A stretch of 60,000 bases of DNA from Antedon mediterranea (GCF_964355755.1 NC_092670.1:23995201-24055200); one strand, 5' to 3'. Positions 36,271-49,680 are shown, counted from the stretch's first letter. The notes: generated by a model not told the origin, from the sequence alone. A program made the numbers and translations.

Positions 36271-39200
36271 AGTACCGAAAGTACGAACCAACTTTATATA
36301 CCATCGAGTAAAAATTCTAGAAATAAACTGCGATTTACCGAATTTTGCCCTTACGTAAATTTATATATAGATTGCAATCCATAGATATTTTGAGTACATG
36401 CAGACTTCACCACAAAACTTAAATTAGCAATACTGTAGAACTCTTATAGAGGGACCCAACAAAGTGTCCCTTTAATAGACATGTCCACTGAATAAAGGTG
36501 AATTGTATATTGCCTCTTGCTCGTTTCACAGTTAATGGTCTGCCATTGCCAATGGCTTCTTTATCGTAATTACAATGGAATGTGTTCTTGACGTCATTTG
36601 GAGAAGGTACCTATACAGTCGGTGTGTTTCCCCACCCCCCCCCCAAAAAAAAAAAACCACAATAAAACAGGGTTTTATACTATTTTCAAATGGAATTCAA
36701 AACTTGCGTGCTGTCATTACAACTGATTGAAACAGTCACACTACTTCACTTACACGAACAATAAAATTCAAGTAGCCATTTAATTAGAATAGAACCATAT
36801 TATTTCACAATAAGGTTTGGACCAGCCGCCGCCTTTTATGAACTGTACAATATTTAAGCAATCATCGCAAAACATCTGTGCAAATTTCATGTGTGGCTCG
36901 TCGTCTTTTTAATTAATTTATTAGATTAAATTTGTTTATTAAATTACCAAAATTGAATATATAGTGTGCAAAAAGTAAATTTTAAAAGTGTTTCTAATAG
37001 GAAGTGCGCGCAGTCCTGATTATTTCAAAACAGAAACACCAGAGATCCTGTTGCAAAGAATGTGATGCTCAGAAAAGATACAAAATACTGTACCTTGACA
37101 TGTCCTACAATATGTGCTTTATATTATGATTGTATTAACAACTTTAAGTTTATTACCAAACTGAATATTTTTAGTAATCATACATTTGATTATTTGAAAA
37201 TGTAATAGAGGGAAATTAAACCGAATCGGTTGGTTTGAACTTCTCACAGTAACTTATTGCAATGAAGGAATGAACACATTAAACCATCCAAAACCTTGGA
37301 GTTACGGTAATATAATCATAGACGTATTCAGTGGCTGGAATATTGTTGTTAATAGGGGGATTGAACTGTAGATAGAAATTAGGGTCCACATCCTGTCACA
37401 TAATCAGCAGGAATATGTACAATAATTAATATCTTGGGATACAGTACCTCATAATATTGTGAGACTTTAAAGCATTCAAGTGTATATACAGTAAATTATT
37501 AAAAACCAAGTGAAAAACTAACCATTATAAACAAAACCAAGTTATGCAGATCACCCTTGTTGCTAACCATTTGACATTTCTGTCTATCCAAACATGAACT
37601 ACTGTACAGTACCGTAGTACACTGTAAACAACCAACTTTGATTTGGTAAGATTGTTTAGGTACCAATATTATTCTATTGCAGTAGTGCAGGCTACATATT
37701 TTTACTACTGTATAATAATAGTGGATGACTTTAGTTAGTTTTAATGCATCAAGATTGAGGCAGTCACTGTAATTAACTGTAGGTATGTCATAAACAGAAA
37801 CCAAAAACTACCCCTATTGGATATTGGTTTTGTCACAAACCACGCCCTCTATGACAGTATCATAGTATATTTTTCAATGATTTTATCTAGCACCCTAACC
37901 CTAAAGCCAAAAGTGAAAAATTGCGGATTACTCATTCTTCTGTTTCTTTAGTTTACAGAAGAAGCAATTAATTCAATTAAAGTCAACAAAATCTTTCCCT
38001 TTTATTGATTATTAAAATCGATGTTCTTAGAAAGATATTTTTTAGTTTACTTAAAAAGCAGACAGACAAATTGTAAGAGCCAAGGTCATTATAAAATATC
38101 TCAAAATCTGTCTAGTTTTGTAAACAGAAAACTTTAATTTAATTAATTTAAACTTTCTAGATTATCTTAATAGAAAATAAATAAACTTTATTAATGACTA
38201 ACTTACAAGTATTTGATTGAATTGACTGCCGTCAGAAAGCCTGTAAAAACAAGTACATTAATATTACCATGATCAAGTCCTGCAAAAGAACTACAGTAGA
38301 GAAAGTAACAGAATACAAGGGATACCTTCACTACATGACCCGTCTTTACTATGAGTGTCATGGGTAGGCCTTAATTATACAGGATATAATCACAGTGTGT
38401 AACGAAACATACAGTACAGTATTGCCTATAGAACATTAACATTCAGAATTTAATAAATAATTCAATTAATTAATATAGGCTATTAAAAATAATTCAAGTT
38501 TATGATTGTCCAGAGTTTCTCGCTACCATAATAATTATTGTTTTTTCTTAACTCCTAAAATTGTACATTTGGTATCAAACAGTAAAACAGAAAGTGAATA
38601 TTATTTTACGATAGACGATAAAGCTTTTCTGAACTAACTTACAAAAAGTACCATTTTTTTATTTCCGTACCATATACAGTACTTTGCTACAGACAATCAT
38701 AATTGTAAATATAATTTTCAGAATTGAACATTTCCATGGAAAATTATACAAAAACAATAATATAAAGAGCTCTCTCACCAAATAGCATTTTGTCAAACAC
38801 TATTTTTTGGCCGGATATATATACCTCAAGCGAAAAGTTGTTGGTTTTTATATTCCCGACATGATAGTCCGATGTAAATTGACCAGTAATGCTGCTACTG
38901 CTGCTGTAGCATTTTGTATGCCTGTGACTGAACAACAATTACAATTAGTAGGAAAATTTGTACTCCGGGAGAATTTTAACTATTAAAAATGTTACCTGAC
39001 CATGCCAAGACTTGATCCCAATACCTTCAGCTTGAATGATATACAGCACCCAGGATGCAACGTCATAGCAATTTTGATCATAACATTCACTGATATGAAA
39101 TTTAACCTTGAGCAATAAGAGAAATGTTTTATTGTATGAAATTTTGCAAGTATTTTCATGCAATAAATTTATGACTTTTAGAGAGTTATAAAGTATGTCT

Positions 39201-39404
39201 AAATCCAAACTTAATTGAGACATTCTCCAAGAGATTGCCAGTGAATTATCTCATAACCATTTTGTTATCATGATTTTATCCACAGTTGATTGAAATTGAA
39301 GACTGTTCAAAAGTTCATGATTCTTTTTATTTACTTATTTTATATCCAATATAAAGCGAAAAGGCTATTTCAGATTTATTTTGCATCCATTAAAATATAA
39401 AGGT

Positions 39405-39490
39405 CGCAGTGAGTGGCAGAGTGGTTACAGTAGATATGGTCACTGTAAAACAGCCATAATAGCATCACATGTTCAAAGCCCTTCTCCATC
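39405..39490 (+). mobile_element. Candidate tRNA-derived SINE head
   Basis: A good A-box, 'gtggcagagtggttacag' (39413-39430), precedes a B-box-like 'tgttcaaagcc' (39470-39480) at tRNA-like spacing. The acceptor stem does not close, so this is more likely a SINE than a tRNA gene. Confidence 0.4.
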
Positions 39491-39589
39491 ATGCAGTAGT
39501 TCTGGTTGTAGACAACAAGTCTTTTCGGTTTAAGCTCTTAAAATTAGAGGGCCGTTGTACACTGGTTCGTTTGCACTTTGAAGAACCTA

Positions 39590-39760
39590 GTGCATTTTTG
39601 GAAAGAGTAGGGTTTAGCCTGGCCAGTGGAGTAAGGTTTAGCACCTCCACACTGGGTAGTTGCATTGGGCTGCTCATACTCTGGGCCCTTGAGCTCGTGG
39701 GCCCCTATGTTTAGCCAGCGAGTGCTCAAGTCATAGTCGTTACGCCACTGAGCCTGTCAT
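39590..39760 (-). repeat. 'cagtggcgtaac' repeat family, minus orientation
   Basis: Read on the minus strand it begins 'ctcagtggcgtaacgacta' and then carries 'gcccaatgcaactacccag'. The same words occur in plus orientation at 42121-42455 ('ctcagtggtgtaac'; 'ctgggtagttgcattggggc' on the other register). Three overlapping short frames here are chance. Confidence 0.55.
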
Positions 39761-39877
39761 TTTCAACCTTTGTAGTTTATCACTATGTTGGGTTATCATT
39801 CCTTTTGTTTTCTATTATTTAATCTACCTTTACCAGTTGAAAAACTTTGGTACAGAACCTTTAAGGGTAGACTTGCA

Positions 39878-39936
39878 TAGCCAGGGAAGAGTGAAATTAT
39901 CTTCCCTGTCCCGGTAAAACATGTCCTAATGGGACA
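39878..39936. repeat. Double hairpin, possible old retroelement tail
   Basis: 'ccagggaaga' (39881-39890) pairs with 'tcttccctg' (39900-39908), and 'gtccc' (39908) with 'gggac' (39931-39935). Two adjacent hairpins of this kind suit a LINE 3' UTR, but no protein remnant is visible. Confidence 0.35.
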
Positions 39937-40423
39937 AAAAAGAATTAGCTAAATATACATACAAAATTACTAAAGAACCAAAGAAAAAGTAAGGACAAAT
40001 AGAATGTTATTTCATATTGCATCCATTGCAACAATTAATGCATGGTTTACTATAATTAATTAATCAGTCATTTATTTTACATGTATCGACGGAAATTAAT
40101 GCAAATTTATGCATATTAAAATGCAGATGTACAATTAATTCTAATTTGGTAAAGTCGCTATATGGTATCTAAGAATTAACGCTAATTAAATTAAACTATT
40201 TAACTTTATCAAAATGTATGTATTTTTCCCTAAATGAATTACAGTAAAAGATAAATTGATTGAATTTGAGTTAAATGAACTTTCAAAGAGTTATATCTAA
40301 TAAGCTTCTTCGAATTGTTATTAGTAAGACTGTACTCTTAGTGGCATGTTTGGAATATAGAGTGACTATTCTATTATCCAATCAGATGACATGTGTCTAA
40401 GTGTGAACCTGCTTTAATGCTAT

Positions 40424-40514
40424 TAAAGCTTGGTTCACACTGGGATACAACAACATGGGGGAACAACATAAGTGATGTGATTACGTCATTGCATTGCGTG
40501 TGAACCAAGCTTTG
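40424..40514. mobile_element. Short MITE related to family 1
   Basis: A 91-bp palindrome with ends 'taaagcttggttcacac' and 'gtgtgaaccaagcttt'. The ends match family 1 except for 'cacac' in place of 'cccac', and the interior is short and different. Confidence 0.7.
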
Positions 40515-42164
40515 TTGCATATCATTTACAGTATTTGATTATCAACTTCATATTGCAAAGTATTGAATTTTATCATAATTTAATTGCTACATGTTATACT
40601 ACTATACCTAAAGTTGATTGAATATTTTGGATTTTTTTGGTTTTCTGTACTTTACTTGCAACAAAGCATTAAATAATCAGTTCAAAGTTACTTAGTAAAC
40701 AACACAAATGAATTACATTATCATTTTTTTAATATATTTAAATTGGAAATTCATTTTTCTTTTTTATTTGAAACTCAGTGTTTATGGTAAAGTTGTATTG
40801 TATTCATATCCAATGAGTGGTTAATATCAATTTCATGCAATGTTATACTTTATTTTTTTGACAAACCTGTGTCAATGAATTACAGATTGATTTTGCTTAT
40901 TACCATTTTAGATACCTTTCTTTCATTGCTGGAATCTTTTGTTAATATTTTTGGACAAATTGATCTGGAAGTACTCACTCTAAGGTCAATTTGTGTTGTT
41001 ATTTTGATATCATTTAGATGACAAATCATAATTTAATTCTTTTAATTTATAAACAAACAATTGTGAAAGAGCATTGCAACAACATATTTAAATTTGGGGG
41101 GAAATCAAGCCAGAATATGTGAATACTGTATGACATACTGAAAAGGTTGAAATCCAATTTTACAATTTAGATATTCAACTTATTGGCTCCCATTATTGGG
41201 GGTCACCCTTCATTCTGTGGGGTATCATAGGGCGCATATATAACATGTCACTATTACACGTATTCAACACGCCTACCAAAAGTGTGTTAAGTGTGTTAAT
41301 TAACATTGAAGAGATTCCGTGTTGAATTTTAACACGCCTTTAATTTTTAGGAATAAATATGTTATTTTGTATGAAAAGATCACCAAAAACCTCTTCCTGT
41401 TTTGTTTTGTGTGCTCTTATAACTTACAATTACATAGTTTATTTTATAAAGTTTTTATCCATAGGTTCAAAAGGTCATGAGGAGGAAGGGCCAGCTTTTA
41501 AGTTTCCTTATGTCAATTCATACAGTACTATAATTATTATTTTTATGATATCGGTTTTCAAGTTAAAGATGACTTTATGTATTCCAAAGATATTCAAATG
41601 GATTTGATAATGTGAATTGTAATCAATTTACGGAAGAAGTTCACAGTAATTAAGGTCATTGACGATAATAAATGATAATGATGATTTATCGCGAAGGATA
41701 CTTGTGAGCGATCATTGTCAGTCCATTCGCAAGCCATTGAAACTGGGCACAAGTTTGATCGTTAAATCGAAAATTGAGTTACGAATTATACAGATGATCA
41801 TTTTCAATCTGAAATGGATGAGTTTAGTGTAATATCTTATTTTAGATTTATATTTATGTTTGCTAATGACAGTTCATGACCACTGGAAATTAGACCTTTT
41901 CAACCGTGAATTTCCACGCTTATCCGGCTCAAAACATCGTTTCTTTCCTGGTGGTCAATTTATTGTTATTTAAACATAATCAGTATTGGTTCTTAGCAAT
42001 ATTGCTGGTAAAAATAAGGAACCACATATCAAAAAAAATATTCTACTGCAGTTACTACTCTACATTGTTTTGTTTACCGTTAAATCTCTTTATGCAATTA
42101 AGTAGCAAGCATTTAGCTTGCTCAGTGGTGTAACTGTAACGCAGGAGAACACAGCCTCTGGTTT

Positions 42165-42455
42165 AGCCTTCCTAAAGGGGCCCTCCAACGCTGGGTAGTT
42201 TGATTGGGGCTGTAGGCCCTAGTTTCACACTCCTACTTTATTAGGGGTCCCCCAAAGCTGGGTAGTTGCATTGGGGCTGCAGGCCCTAGTTTAGCACTTC
42301 CTATTTAAGGGACCCTCCAATGCTGGGTAGTTGTATTGGGGCTGTAGGCCCTAGTTTCGCACTCCTACTGTATTTAAGGGTCCCCCCAAAGCTGGGTAGT
42401 TGCATTGGGGCTGCAGCCCTAGTTTAGCATTCTTATTAGGGCCCCTCCAAAGCTG
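42165..42455 (+). repeat. Tandem array, 65-70-bp unit, about four copies
   Basis: Each unit has 'ccaaagctgggtagttgcat', 'tggggctgcaggccctag' and 'tttagcactcctactttatt'. Units start near 42181, 42249, 42313 and 42383. Alternate units look most alike, hinting at a two-unit higher order. It follows the 'ctcagtggtgtaac' head at 42121. Confidence 0.8.
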
Positions 42456-43629
42456 TGATTCAGACCCTGATTTTACTGTGAGCAAATGATAACCAATTAA
42501 TAATTATGTGAATTAATACCCCAATTTTTTTGTGAGCATTAATTTCAAATGTCCAACTCAACAAAAATGTAAATAGTACCTCTATATGAATATTTATTTA
42601 TTTAATTTATTCGGTATATTAAAAATACAGCCAACTACAAAACGATAGTCAAGGACTGAAAAGAATTGCAATACAATATATTAAAAATTAGTTGAAATTG
42701 CTATAAAAATAGAAACATCCTATTAAAATTAAATATCGTACCATGAATTAAGAAAACCTACATGAATAAAATACCTCAAAACATTCACTTATTATGACAT
42801 CACAAGTGACAAGCTCCCCAATATTATAAAGTACAAAAACAATGTACTTATTACTAGTATTACTAATAGTATATTAAAAACACTCAATACAGTATACATT
42901 GTTTATTATACTGTAGGCAGAACAAGGCATAAAATAAATTATATAAGGTACGTGTCGTTATATAATTTAGGACTTATGGAAAAAAGAATATGATAGTTGA
43001 TACTGTAAGTAAACAGATTTGAATTGATAAATAATCAGACTAATAACGTGTAGAGATCGTGTATTAAAAAACTAATATATTTCTGGAGATAATGAAGGAG
43101 AAATACATTTCAGATTGAATAAAAATTGTAATTAATATTCATCTGTTTTGATAAATAACCTTCGGGGTTTTCATTAACGCCATTAAGCGTTAATTCCATT
43201 TTGCTAATCACCGACATCTTGAAAATGAATTCATCAGTACAGTCATTAATTAAACATGGCTTAAGCTTTGACCATAATAATCTTTAAATCAAATTTATAG
43301 ATTTGAGTGCTTTAGTCCGATTCCTTGAGGTATTGTCATAAAACAGCGTTATGTAAGCTAGTAAGTTTAAAGTTGTAATCAAAATAACTTTATTGAAAAT
43401 GGAAAACTTAATGTTTACTATAGTGTTTAAAAAAAATCAGTTTTAGTATACAAAACTATTTACAAAAAAAAACAGCCAACAATTAAAAGTACAGGTTATC
43501 ATATTTTTTTTTAATAAGTCCTAAATTATATAAGACACTTTATATAAAAGTTGAAAGGTGTTTAAAAATTAAAGTTGCAATTAAATAAACTTAATTGATA
43601 AAATGAGAAAAATTAAGTTATTGGCTTAA

Positions 43630-43972
43630 TAATAATTTCATTTCATTTCACATTTATTCAATTAATGAAAACTTAAACAATGTAAACAATATAAACAAAT
43701 AAAGATTTCATTAATTAGGATCAGACAAGGCCTGTCTCCGAAAGACCCAACAAAACATATAACAAAATAAAATTGATACAAATTAGGTAAAAGTGGCATA
43801 ATAATACATTTTATAAATGATAATTTTCCAAATAATTGAACTTAATTCGATATCTTAATATTTTTGCATTTTCAAAATTGTTTAGATTCTCTTTTAAGTT
43901 ATTCCATAATTTAGGTCCATGAACTGTAATAAAGATATGATTTGTACATGGAAGTGTTGCGAGTCTTTCGCA
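43630..43972 (-). pseudogene. LINE-type retrotransposon 3' end, minus strand
   Basis: A 53-codon frame with a stop (43811-43972, minus) includes TVHGPKLWNNLKENLNN and ends ...YLENYHL. A GPKxWNxL block shortly before the end is typical of the C-terminus of non-LTR retrotransposon ORF2 proteins. An in-frame stop lies just upstream and nothing further 5' is recognised, so it is a 5'-truncated dead copy. Downstream on the minus strand come an AT-rich 3' UTR and an 'aaatgaaatgaaat' tail near 43637-43652. It lies antisense inside STUB1 intron 2. The clade is not assignable. Confidence 0.65.
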
Positions 43973-44263
43973 TTGTTAAATAAAAATAGATTGGAGGTAA
44001 AAAAAAAATGCTTATCAGATATAAAAATTGTTAATTGTATCTGTTTTATTTAAATTACAGTCCCTTGCTACAGTTATTACATAAACAATAATTGTCTTTA
44101 AACTGTGCCACACAGTAATTGTAATAAAAAAAAAAGTTTTTAGGTTTATTAGACACATCCTGATAGTGATTCATTTACAGTAGTAAATAAAAAAAAAGAA
44201 GAAAATTACTAATTTGCAAGCAGTTTCGCTGCAAGAACTAGTTATGAAATCGGTACAGGTTCA

Positions 44264-44406
44264 GAGCTCTTTCTACACTATCAAACTAGTTTGACAAAAA
44301 AAGTGATGTGCCCAAATATGTTAGTGAAATGCCCAAATATGGTAGTGAAATGACATCATCATGGTCATATATGGGCACAAGTTTGATAATGATAATGTAG
44401 ATTTTA
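44264..44406. mobile_element. MITE family 2, diverged copy
   Basis: It has 'ctacactatcaaactagttt', 'gatgtgcccaaatatg' (with a short internal duplication) and the mirrored 'catatatgggcacaagtttg'. The right terminus is decayed. Confidence 0.75.
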
Positions 44407-44571
44407 GTTATGGTGGTAGAAACACAGTGTTATCAGGAGTTTAAAGTTGTCCTATGCTGGAGAACGGAGCAGTGTAAATGGTTCCTCAGCTTCTTCATGC
44501 TTTGATTATCTTTAGGATTCAATGGATAATTTTTGTGTGTAATGTATTTAGAAACATTGCAAAAAGGCATT

Positions 44572-44624
44572 ATATAATAAGACTACCATTATATAATAAG
44601 ACTACCATTATTATTATGTGCAAA
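44572..44624. repeat. Two-unit direct repeat, 20 bp
   Basis: 'attatataataagactacc' occurs twice in tandem. It lies within a 126-codon frame (44478-44858) that has no recognised motif and is not accepted as coding. Confidence 0.7.
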
Positions 44625-46637
44625 AGAATGTACGTCTTTCGAAGGAGTAAGTGGGCTTATTCACCTTTTTCTCTGTCGAAAGATCACCAGCGACTGCTCA
44701 ACACAAATTTACCTCGAGTTGAAAGTTATGCGTCATCTACAATAGGCACATTATGGAGTTTTCAAATTGCAGTGGCCCAAGACCTTGCATTGATGTGTTG
44801 CCAGTCATCATCTGGATCTCAAAAGCTGCCTATCCCACTTGTGTCAAGGCGCACATGACCAGCAAGTAAAATAAAATCTAAAGTGTTGATTAAATAAAGA
44901 TTAGGATAAAAAGTAATTTTAATTTAGCAGACACTTACAGTACTGGAGGTTTTGAACAATGTTGATTTTGTTTCATAGCTGCTGTTGTCGTCAATTAGTC
45001 TTGGCTTTGGCCAAAATATGAACTATACATAGCATTACATAACTGCAAGAAAAATGTGCTTGACATGATTGGAAATACAGTCTTGTTTTGATTGGATCAC
45101 GCCAAGTTCCACATACAGTAGAAGAGTCAAGCTGTACTACTTTTGTATTGTGGTTTACAAACAAGACTATCTGTTTAAATAATTTCATCTGCCTTCAAAG
45201 TTAATTGTGTGTACCAAAAAATTAAATTAAATGTAATCAGATTGAAATGTCACAGTACATATATTTTATTTTTTGATTTACACACATTAAACTTTCCTTG
45301 CCTATCATCTATCATCTAGGTTTATTTTAAAAAACTGTTTTACTATAATTACTGCAGTAATTATATAATTTGAATGATTGTCTTTGTCAAGGTTTCTGTT
45401 TTCCAATCAGATTTTTTTATAATTACTGTAGAATCTCTCAGACGAAGACTGTGTGTTTCTTAAGTAAATATGATAGTGTTCTAATTAATGCCGCATCAAA
45501 TTAATAAGAATAATACTGTAAGTATCTCTCACTCAGTATTTTATTAAAAATATTGAAAATTTACAATTCCAAGCTTACAGTAATTGCATTCACTCAACAA
45601 TTTTTTTACAACTTTACATTTGGTTTGTGACCTTCACAATTGTATGATGACGTCAACTATATGTTGCAAATTGCATACTTGAAACAGGTTTTCTATAAGT
45701 TACTGTCATAACATATTCTATATTTATAAAAATTGTCTTTCCTAATATTGAAAATCTTGTACAAAAACAACTTTCTGTTCTTTCAACATCTTTTTTTCTT
45801 TTGGATAATTTAGTGTTCATTGTGTGAACTTTATAACATTTACAGCTTTTTAAATGGGATTTTCAGAAATACTGATAATGGTATATTTCTCTCACCATAT
45901 CAGATACTTTCTGTAAACATTCAAAAGAGTGAGCTGATTAGGAAAAAAACTCAAAGCTAAAAAAAAACATCCCCAGATATCAACTTTTGCTTTAGTTGAT
46001 TTTTTTATCTGATTTGTAAATACTTGCAACATTGTAGTTTTTTTTATGATATTTTATTTACCATGGTATGCTCAGAGCAATCTTAAGTTTGTATACTTTA
46101 TGACTTTTTTTTTGTTGACATTTTGTGGAATATATTTTGATACAATCCAATCCACAATCGTGGAGATATATTTAACTAAATATATTTTGAATTGAAATGT
46201 AGTTATCTTTACTAAAGTAATTTCACCTTTGTGAAACTCAGATTAATATTAATAAAGCAAGGCTATACGTAAACCATTGTGCTTTTATGATCTAAAGTGT
46301 ACAGTATACAGTCACTGCTGTTAGTAGATGCATTATGACACTCACAATGCATGTGTGTATTAATTGATGCTATTATCTTTATTTATCTTAAACTACCTTT
46401 ATGAAGGCTGCTCCTTCAGTTCTGTTCTCCACTTTTTTGTAATATCATAAATTTCAATCGTGGTAAACAATGGCCTTTAAAGTCGGTCTCCTACATCATA
46501 AAAGTGTTTTCACTTTAAAATACATATTTTAATACCTTTTGCAACAGTAGTACTACTACTAGTACTAACCAATCAGTATTGAATCCTATTATTAAAACCA
46601 TAAGAAAATTCAATAAGAGTAATGTCAAAATGTTTAC

Positions 46638-46786
46638 TGTTTACTTTAGTAGATACACTTTTTCACTGCAATAACTTATGAATTTAGTCATTGCAATAAA
46701 CATTATTTAAACCAAATAAGTGAATAAACAGCTTAACAAATGTAGTTACTGCAGTAACTACAATAGAATAATTCTAACATGGTCCT
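46638..46786. mobile_element. Inverted-repeat family 3 ('actgcagtaact'), diverged copy
   Basis: The right end 'gttactgcagtaactac' followed by 'ctaacatggtcc' is clear. The left end ('ttcactgcaataac') is decayed. Internal 'attgcaataaaca' matches the copy at 49455. Confidence 0.45.
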
Positions 46787-47874
46787 TAATCTAAAATAAA
46801 ATATAATAAATAATATAAATAAATACCAAAACAATGCATTCAAAGAGCAAAGGAAAATAAACAAATGGAAAACACAGACAGACATGAAAACTACTGTTAA
46901 TAAAACATGCTTATATTTATTGTGTTTGTTAATTTTATAACGTAGAAGCCATGCAGAACCATCTACAGTAGATTAGTAAATAATATTATTAAAATACATG
47001 GTATTATTTGTTGAAAAGCATTTTACCCCAAAACAAAAATGAATTTCTTTGGTTTCTATTAATAGATTACTAATTCTATTTAATCAAACTATCAGATTGT
47101 TTTATTGTCCGTATGTTTATTTATTTAATAGTGGAAATCTATTTTTAGATGTTTTAATGATAACAATCCATACATGTAGCTTTAAGAATTACAGGAGTTT
47201 CTGCTATTGACTTTTAATTAGTCAAATAAATATAGATTTTGTTATATTAAAAACATGTTTGTGTTTAGAGTTCGAACTTACTTTCTCTATTCATATTTAT
47301 GCTTGTTGGTAATTAGAGATTTCATGCTTTTTATGTTAATTGTTATTTAAAAAATTTTGATTTGTGTGAACTCCCTTTCTTAGATTTATTAGTTAATCTT
47401 GTTTGAATTCATGCTATTATGAGAGCACATTTGGATCTTACATTGATTTCTCAAAAATATACAATATATTTTTACTTGTGCACGTTTCAAAGTATGTTAA
47501 GTGTTGTAACTGTTGCAGTAAAATTATAATTTTTAACATGGAGTTTCACATTATCTATATAAAAAAGCTAAATTTGTCATAGATGATGGAATTAATTCTT
47601 CGGTCTAATTTTCACAAATTCTTGATTTCAGAATGCAATTTTTAAATAATGTACTGTATTTTGGAACCTTTCTTAAGATAATGTTTATATCAAGAACAGT
47701 TTTGGAAAATTAAATAGCATAGTACTGCCAAACATGGACAAATGAACCAAATGCATCAGTCTGACAAACGTTCCATGTCTCGCACGTGGTGATCAAAGAT
47801 TGTGTTTGTTTGATTGGCACTTGTGCTAATATTTTGTCCATGCTCCAAATCATTTATTGCATTATATTTTTCAG

Positions 47875-48040
47875 CTAATGACTTAGCTAAAGAACAAAAA
47901 CTTAACTATGGTGACGACATCACAAGTGCTTTAAGAATGGCCAAAAAGAAACGTTGGAATGTCTTAGAAGAAAAGAGGATACAACAAGAAATAGAACTAC
48001 AAAGCTACCTCAATGAATTAATGTTAGAAGATAGAGAAAG
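47875..48040 (+). CDS. STUB1: STUB1 exon 3: end of TPR domain and linker helix
   Basis: 166 nt, residues 97-152 (both end codons split). Contains [13 protein letters not shown] with D111 of the clamp, then [13 protein letters not shown], both close to human CHIP. Acceptor 'tttttcag'|CTAATG, donor AAAG|gtttgt, a weaker donor than the others. Confidence 0.95.
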
Positions 48041-49249
48041 GTTTGTGTAAAGAAAATTACTGTACATAAATTCACTTTCCATTCAATGTTATACTTAGTG
48101 AATTGGAATTGATAATTCTGTGTCATTATGTAGAAAATTAAAGTCTAATTTCGCTTTTAATGAACATGTTCCTTAGTATTAAACCATGATGTCAGAACAT
48201 TTCATTCTACACTTCTCCTAAATTCAGTGTCAGATAGATATATTTTCCCCTTGAAAATAATAATCAAAAGCAGTTGATGTAGTTGAATAGGCAATTTCAC
48301 ATAGGCCGTAATTTATTCAGTTTGATCAAAAATTTGATCAAAGAAAAAAATTGTTTTCCTGATGAAACCATTAAATTTAATGACAAACAAAAAATAATTA
48401 ACCAAAAGCCTGGTCCTCATTGAATGGAAGTTAATGGGTTTTTGGTTAAATTGAATTGAATCATTATTCAAAGTTTGATTTTATTAATCTTTATTTTTCA
48501 TGTAAAAGAGCATCTTATAGTTTATAAAGTATATTGAGTATTTATGTATTTTGAAGACAAAAATAATGTTTGTTTTTTTTCTTAATGTATGCTATACTCT
48601 AGCTAATAATTACCAATTTTTTCAATTAATGATTATTCAAATAATAATGATTAATATCTTTAATCAAGAAAATATTAATAAAATATTGTGAAGAAGCCAA
48701 TCAAGACTAATGATGTGTACTGTACAGTATAATTTGTATTTATTACTTAATTGAAACAAATTGAACTTTATTATTCTGATATGATAATTTTTGTTAGTGA
48801 TTTATTAAAATAATAATTTAAATTTACTGTCTTTTCTTGATAAAGTTTACATAATTTACAGATTGTCTAGTACTGTATAATAACCATGAAAATAGTGCGG
48901 CTATTGAAAAGTTGTTTGTTTTTTGTTTCTTTTTGTTTTTTCTTATGAATAGGAAGTTTCTTTAAGTTATGAATTATATTATAAATTCAATTTCTTTAGC
49001 CAAGTTGTTTTCTTTTTGATAAATGGTATCAGAACCATCAGATATCCACTGTATACAATTTTTGATTTCCATACAGTAATTATCTGATAATGTTTTATTA
49101 TGTCTGAAAAAATCTCACTTTGAAGTTAGAAAGGTTGGCGAGGTATGATTTCATAGTATCGTGATGATACTATAGAGGTTGCTGTAACATTTTGATTACA
49201 ATTCCAAAGGTTTGAGTTACTCAAAAGTTCTTGTCATTTTTATTTTAAG
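48041..49249 (+). other. STUB1: STUB1 intron 3 (1.2 kb)
   Basis: Phase-2 intron ending 'ttttattttaag'. AT-rich; I see no repeat element or other gene inside it. Confidence 0.85.
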
Positions 49250-49325
49250 AAAAATCAGAAAGCTTGAAGAAAATGGGAAAATAGAATTACTAGACAAAGA
49301 GAGAGATAAGCTTCAGCAGACCCAT
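49250..49325 (+). CDS. STUB1: STUB1 exon 4: charged linker helix
   Basis: 76 nt, finishing codon 152 and encoding to residue 177 (KIRKLEENGKIELL, then DKERDKLQQTH). Low-complexity Lys/Glu sequence replaces the human 'EECQRNHEGDEDD' segment. The donor is CAT|gtaggt; another GT four bases on would break the frame. Least conserved exon, accepted because phases on both sides fit exactly. Confidence 0.85.
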
Positions 49326-49454
49326 GTAGGTATAACTTGGTGCACACAATGCAATTATGAAACAGCTCAGATAAGAAAACCATTATTCTTGATATTTCTA
49401 TAATTTAAGGCCTACTATTTTAACAATGATAGGAGAGCTAACTGAGTATAATAA

Positions 49455-49680
49455 TCATGGCAAACATTTTCTACTGCAGTTACTGCAAATAACATAATTT
49501 TAGTGTGGGGTTTATTTTGTTGTTATTTTAAGTTTGATTCATTGCAATAAACAGTGTGTATGAGCCCCAATATAAGCCTGCTATTAATAATTGCATTAAA
49601 CAGGTTAAGGAGTAAACAAAATATAGTTACTGCAGTAACTGCAGTACGTATTGCAGTACATAATATTTGTCATGGCCCCA
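49455..49680. mobile_element. Inverted-repeat family 3, full copy
   Basis: The left end 'catggcaaacat' plus 'ctactgcagttactgca' pairs with the right end 'gttactgcagtaactgcag' plus 'atatttgtcatgg'. About 226 bp, non-coding. Relatives are at 46638 and 57079. Confidence 0.6.

Larger units (their letters stand above)
33142..47874 (+). other. STUB1: STUB1 intron 2 (14.7 kb)
   Basis: Phase-1 intron, donor gtgagt, acceptor 'attatatttttcag'. It contains the repeats and elements listed at 33293-46786. Long parts (about 36300-39400, 40500-42100, 44400-47800) show no gene or element I can name. CpG dinucleotides appear scarce across most of it. Confidence 0.85.

Noticed and set aside
37891-37904. Telomere-like 'ccctaaccctaa'
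   Set aside because: Only two units; an interstitial chance match.
39405-39490. Functional tRNA gene
   Set aside because: Pol III boxes are present but the acceptor and anticodon stems do not pair; more likely a SINE head.
44478-44858. 126-codon plus-strand gene in STUB1 intron 2
   Set aside because: It contains a direct duplication, no domain is recognisable and the other strand has scattered stops in all frames; no support as coding.
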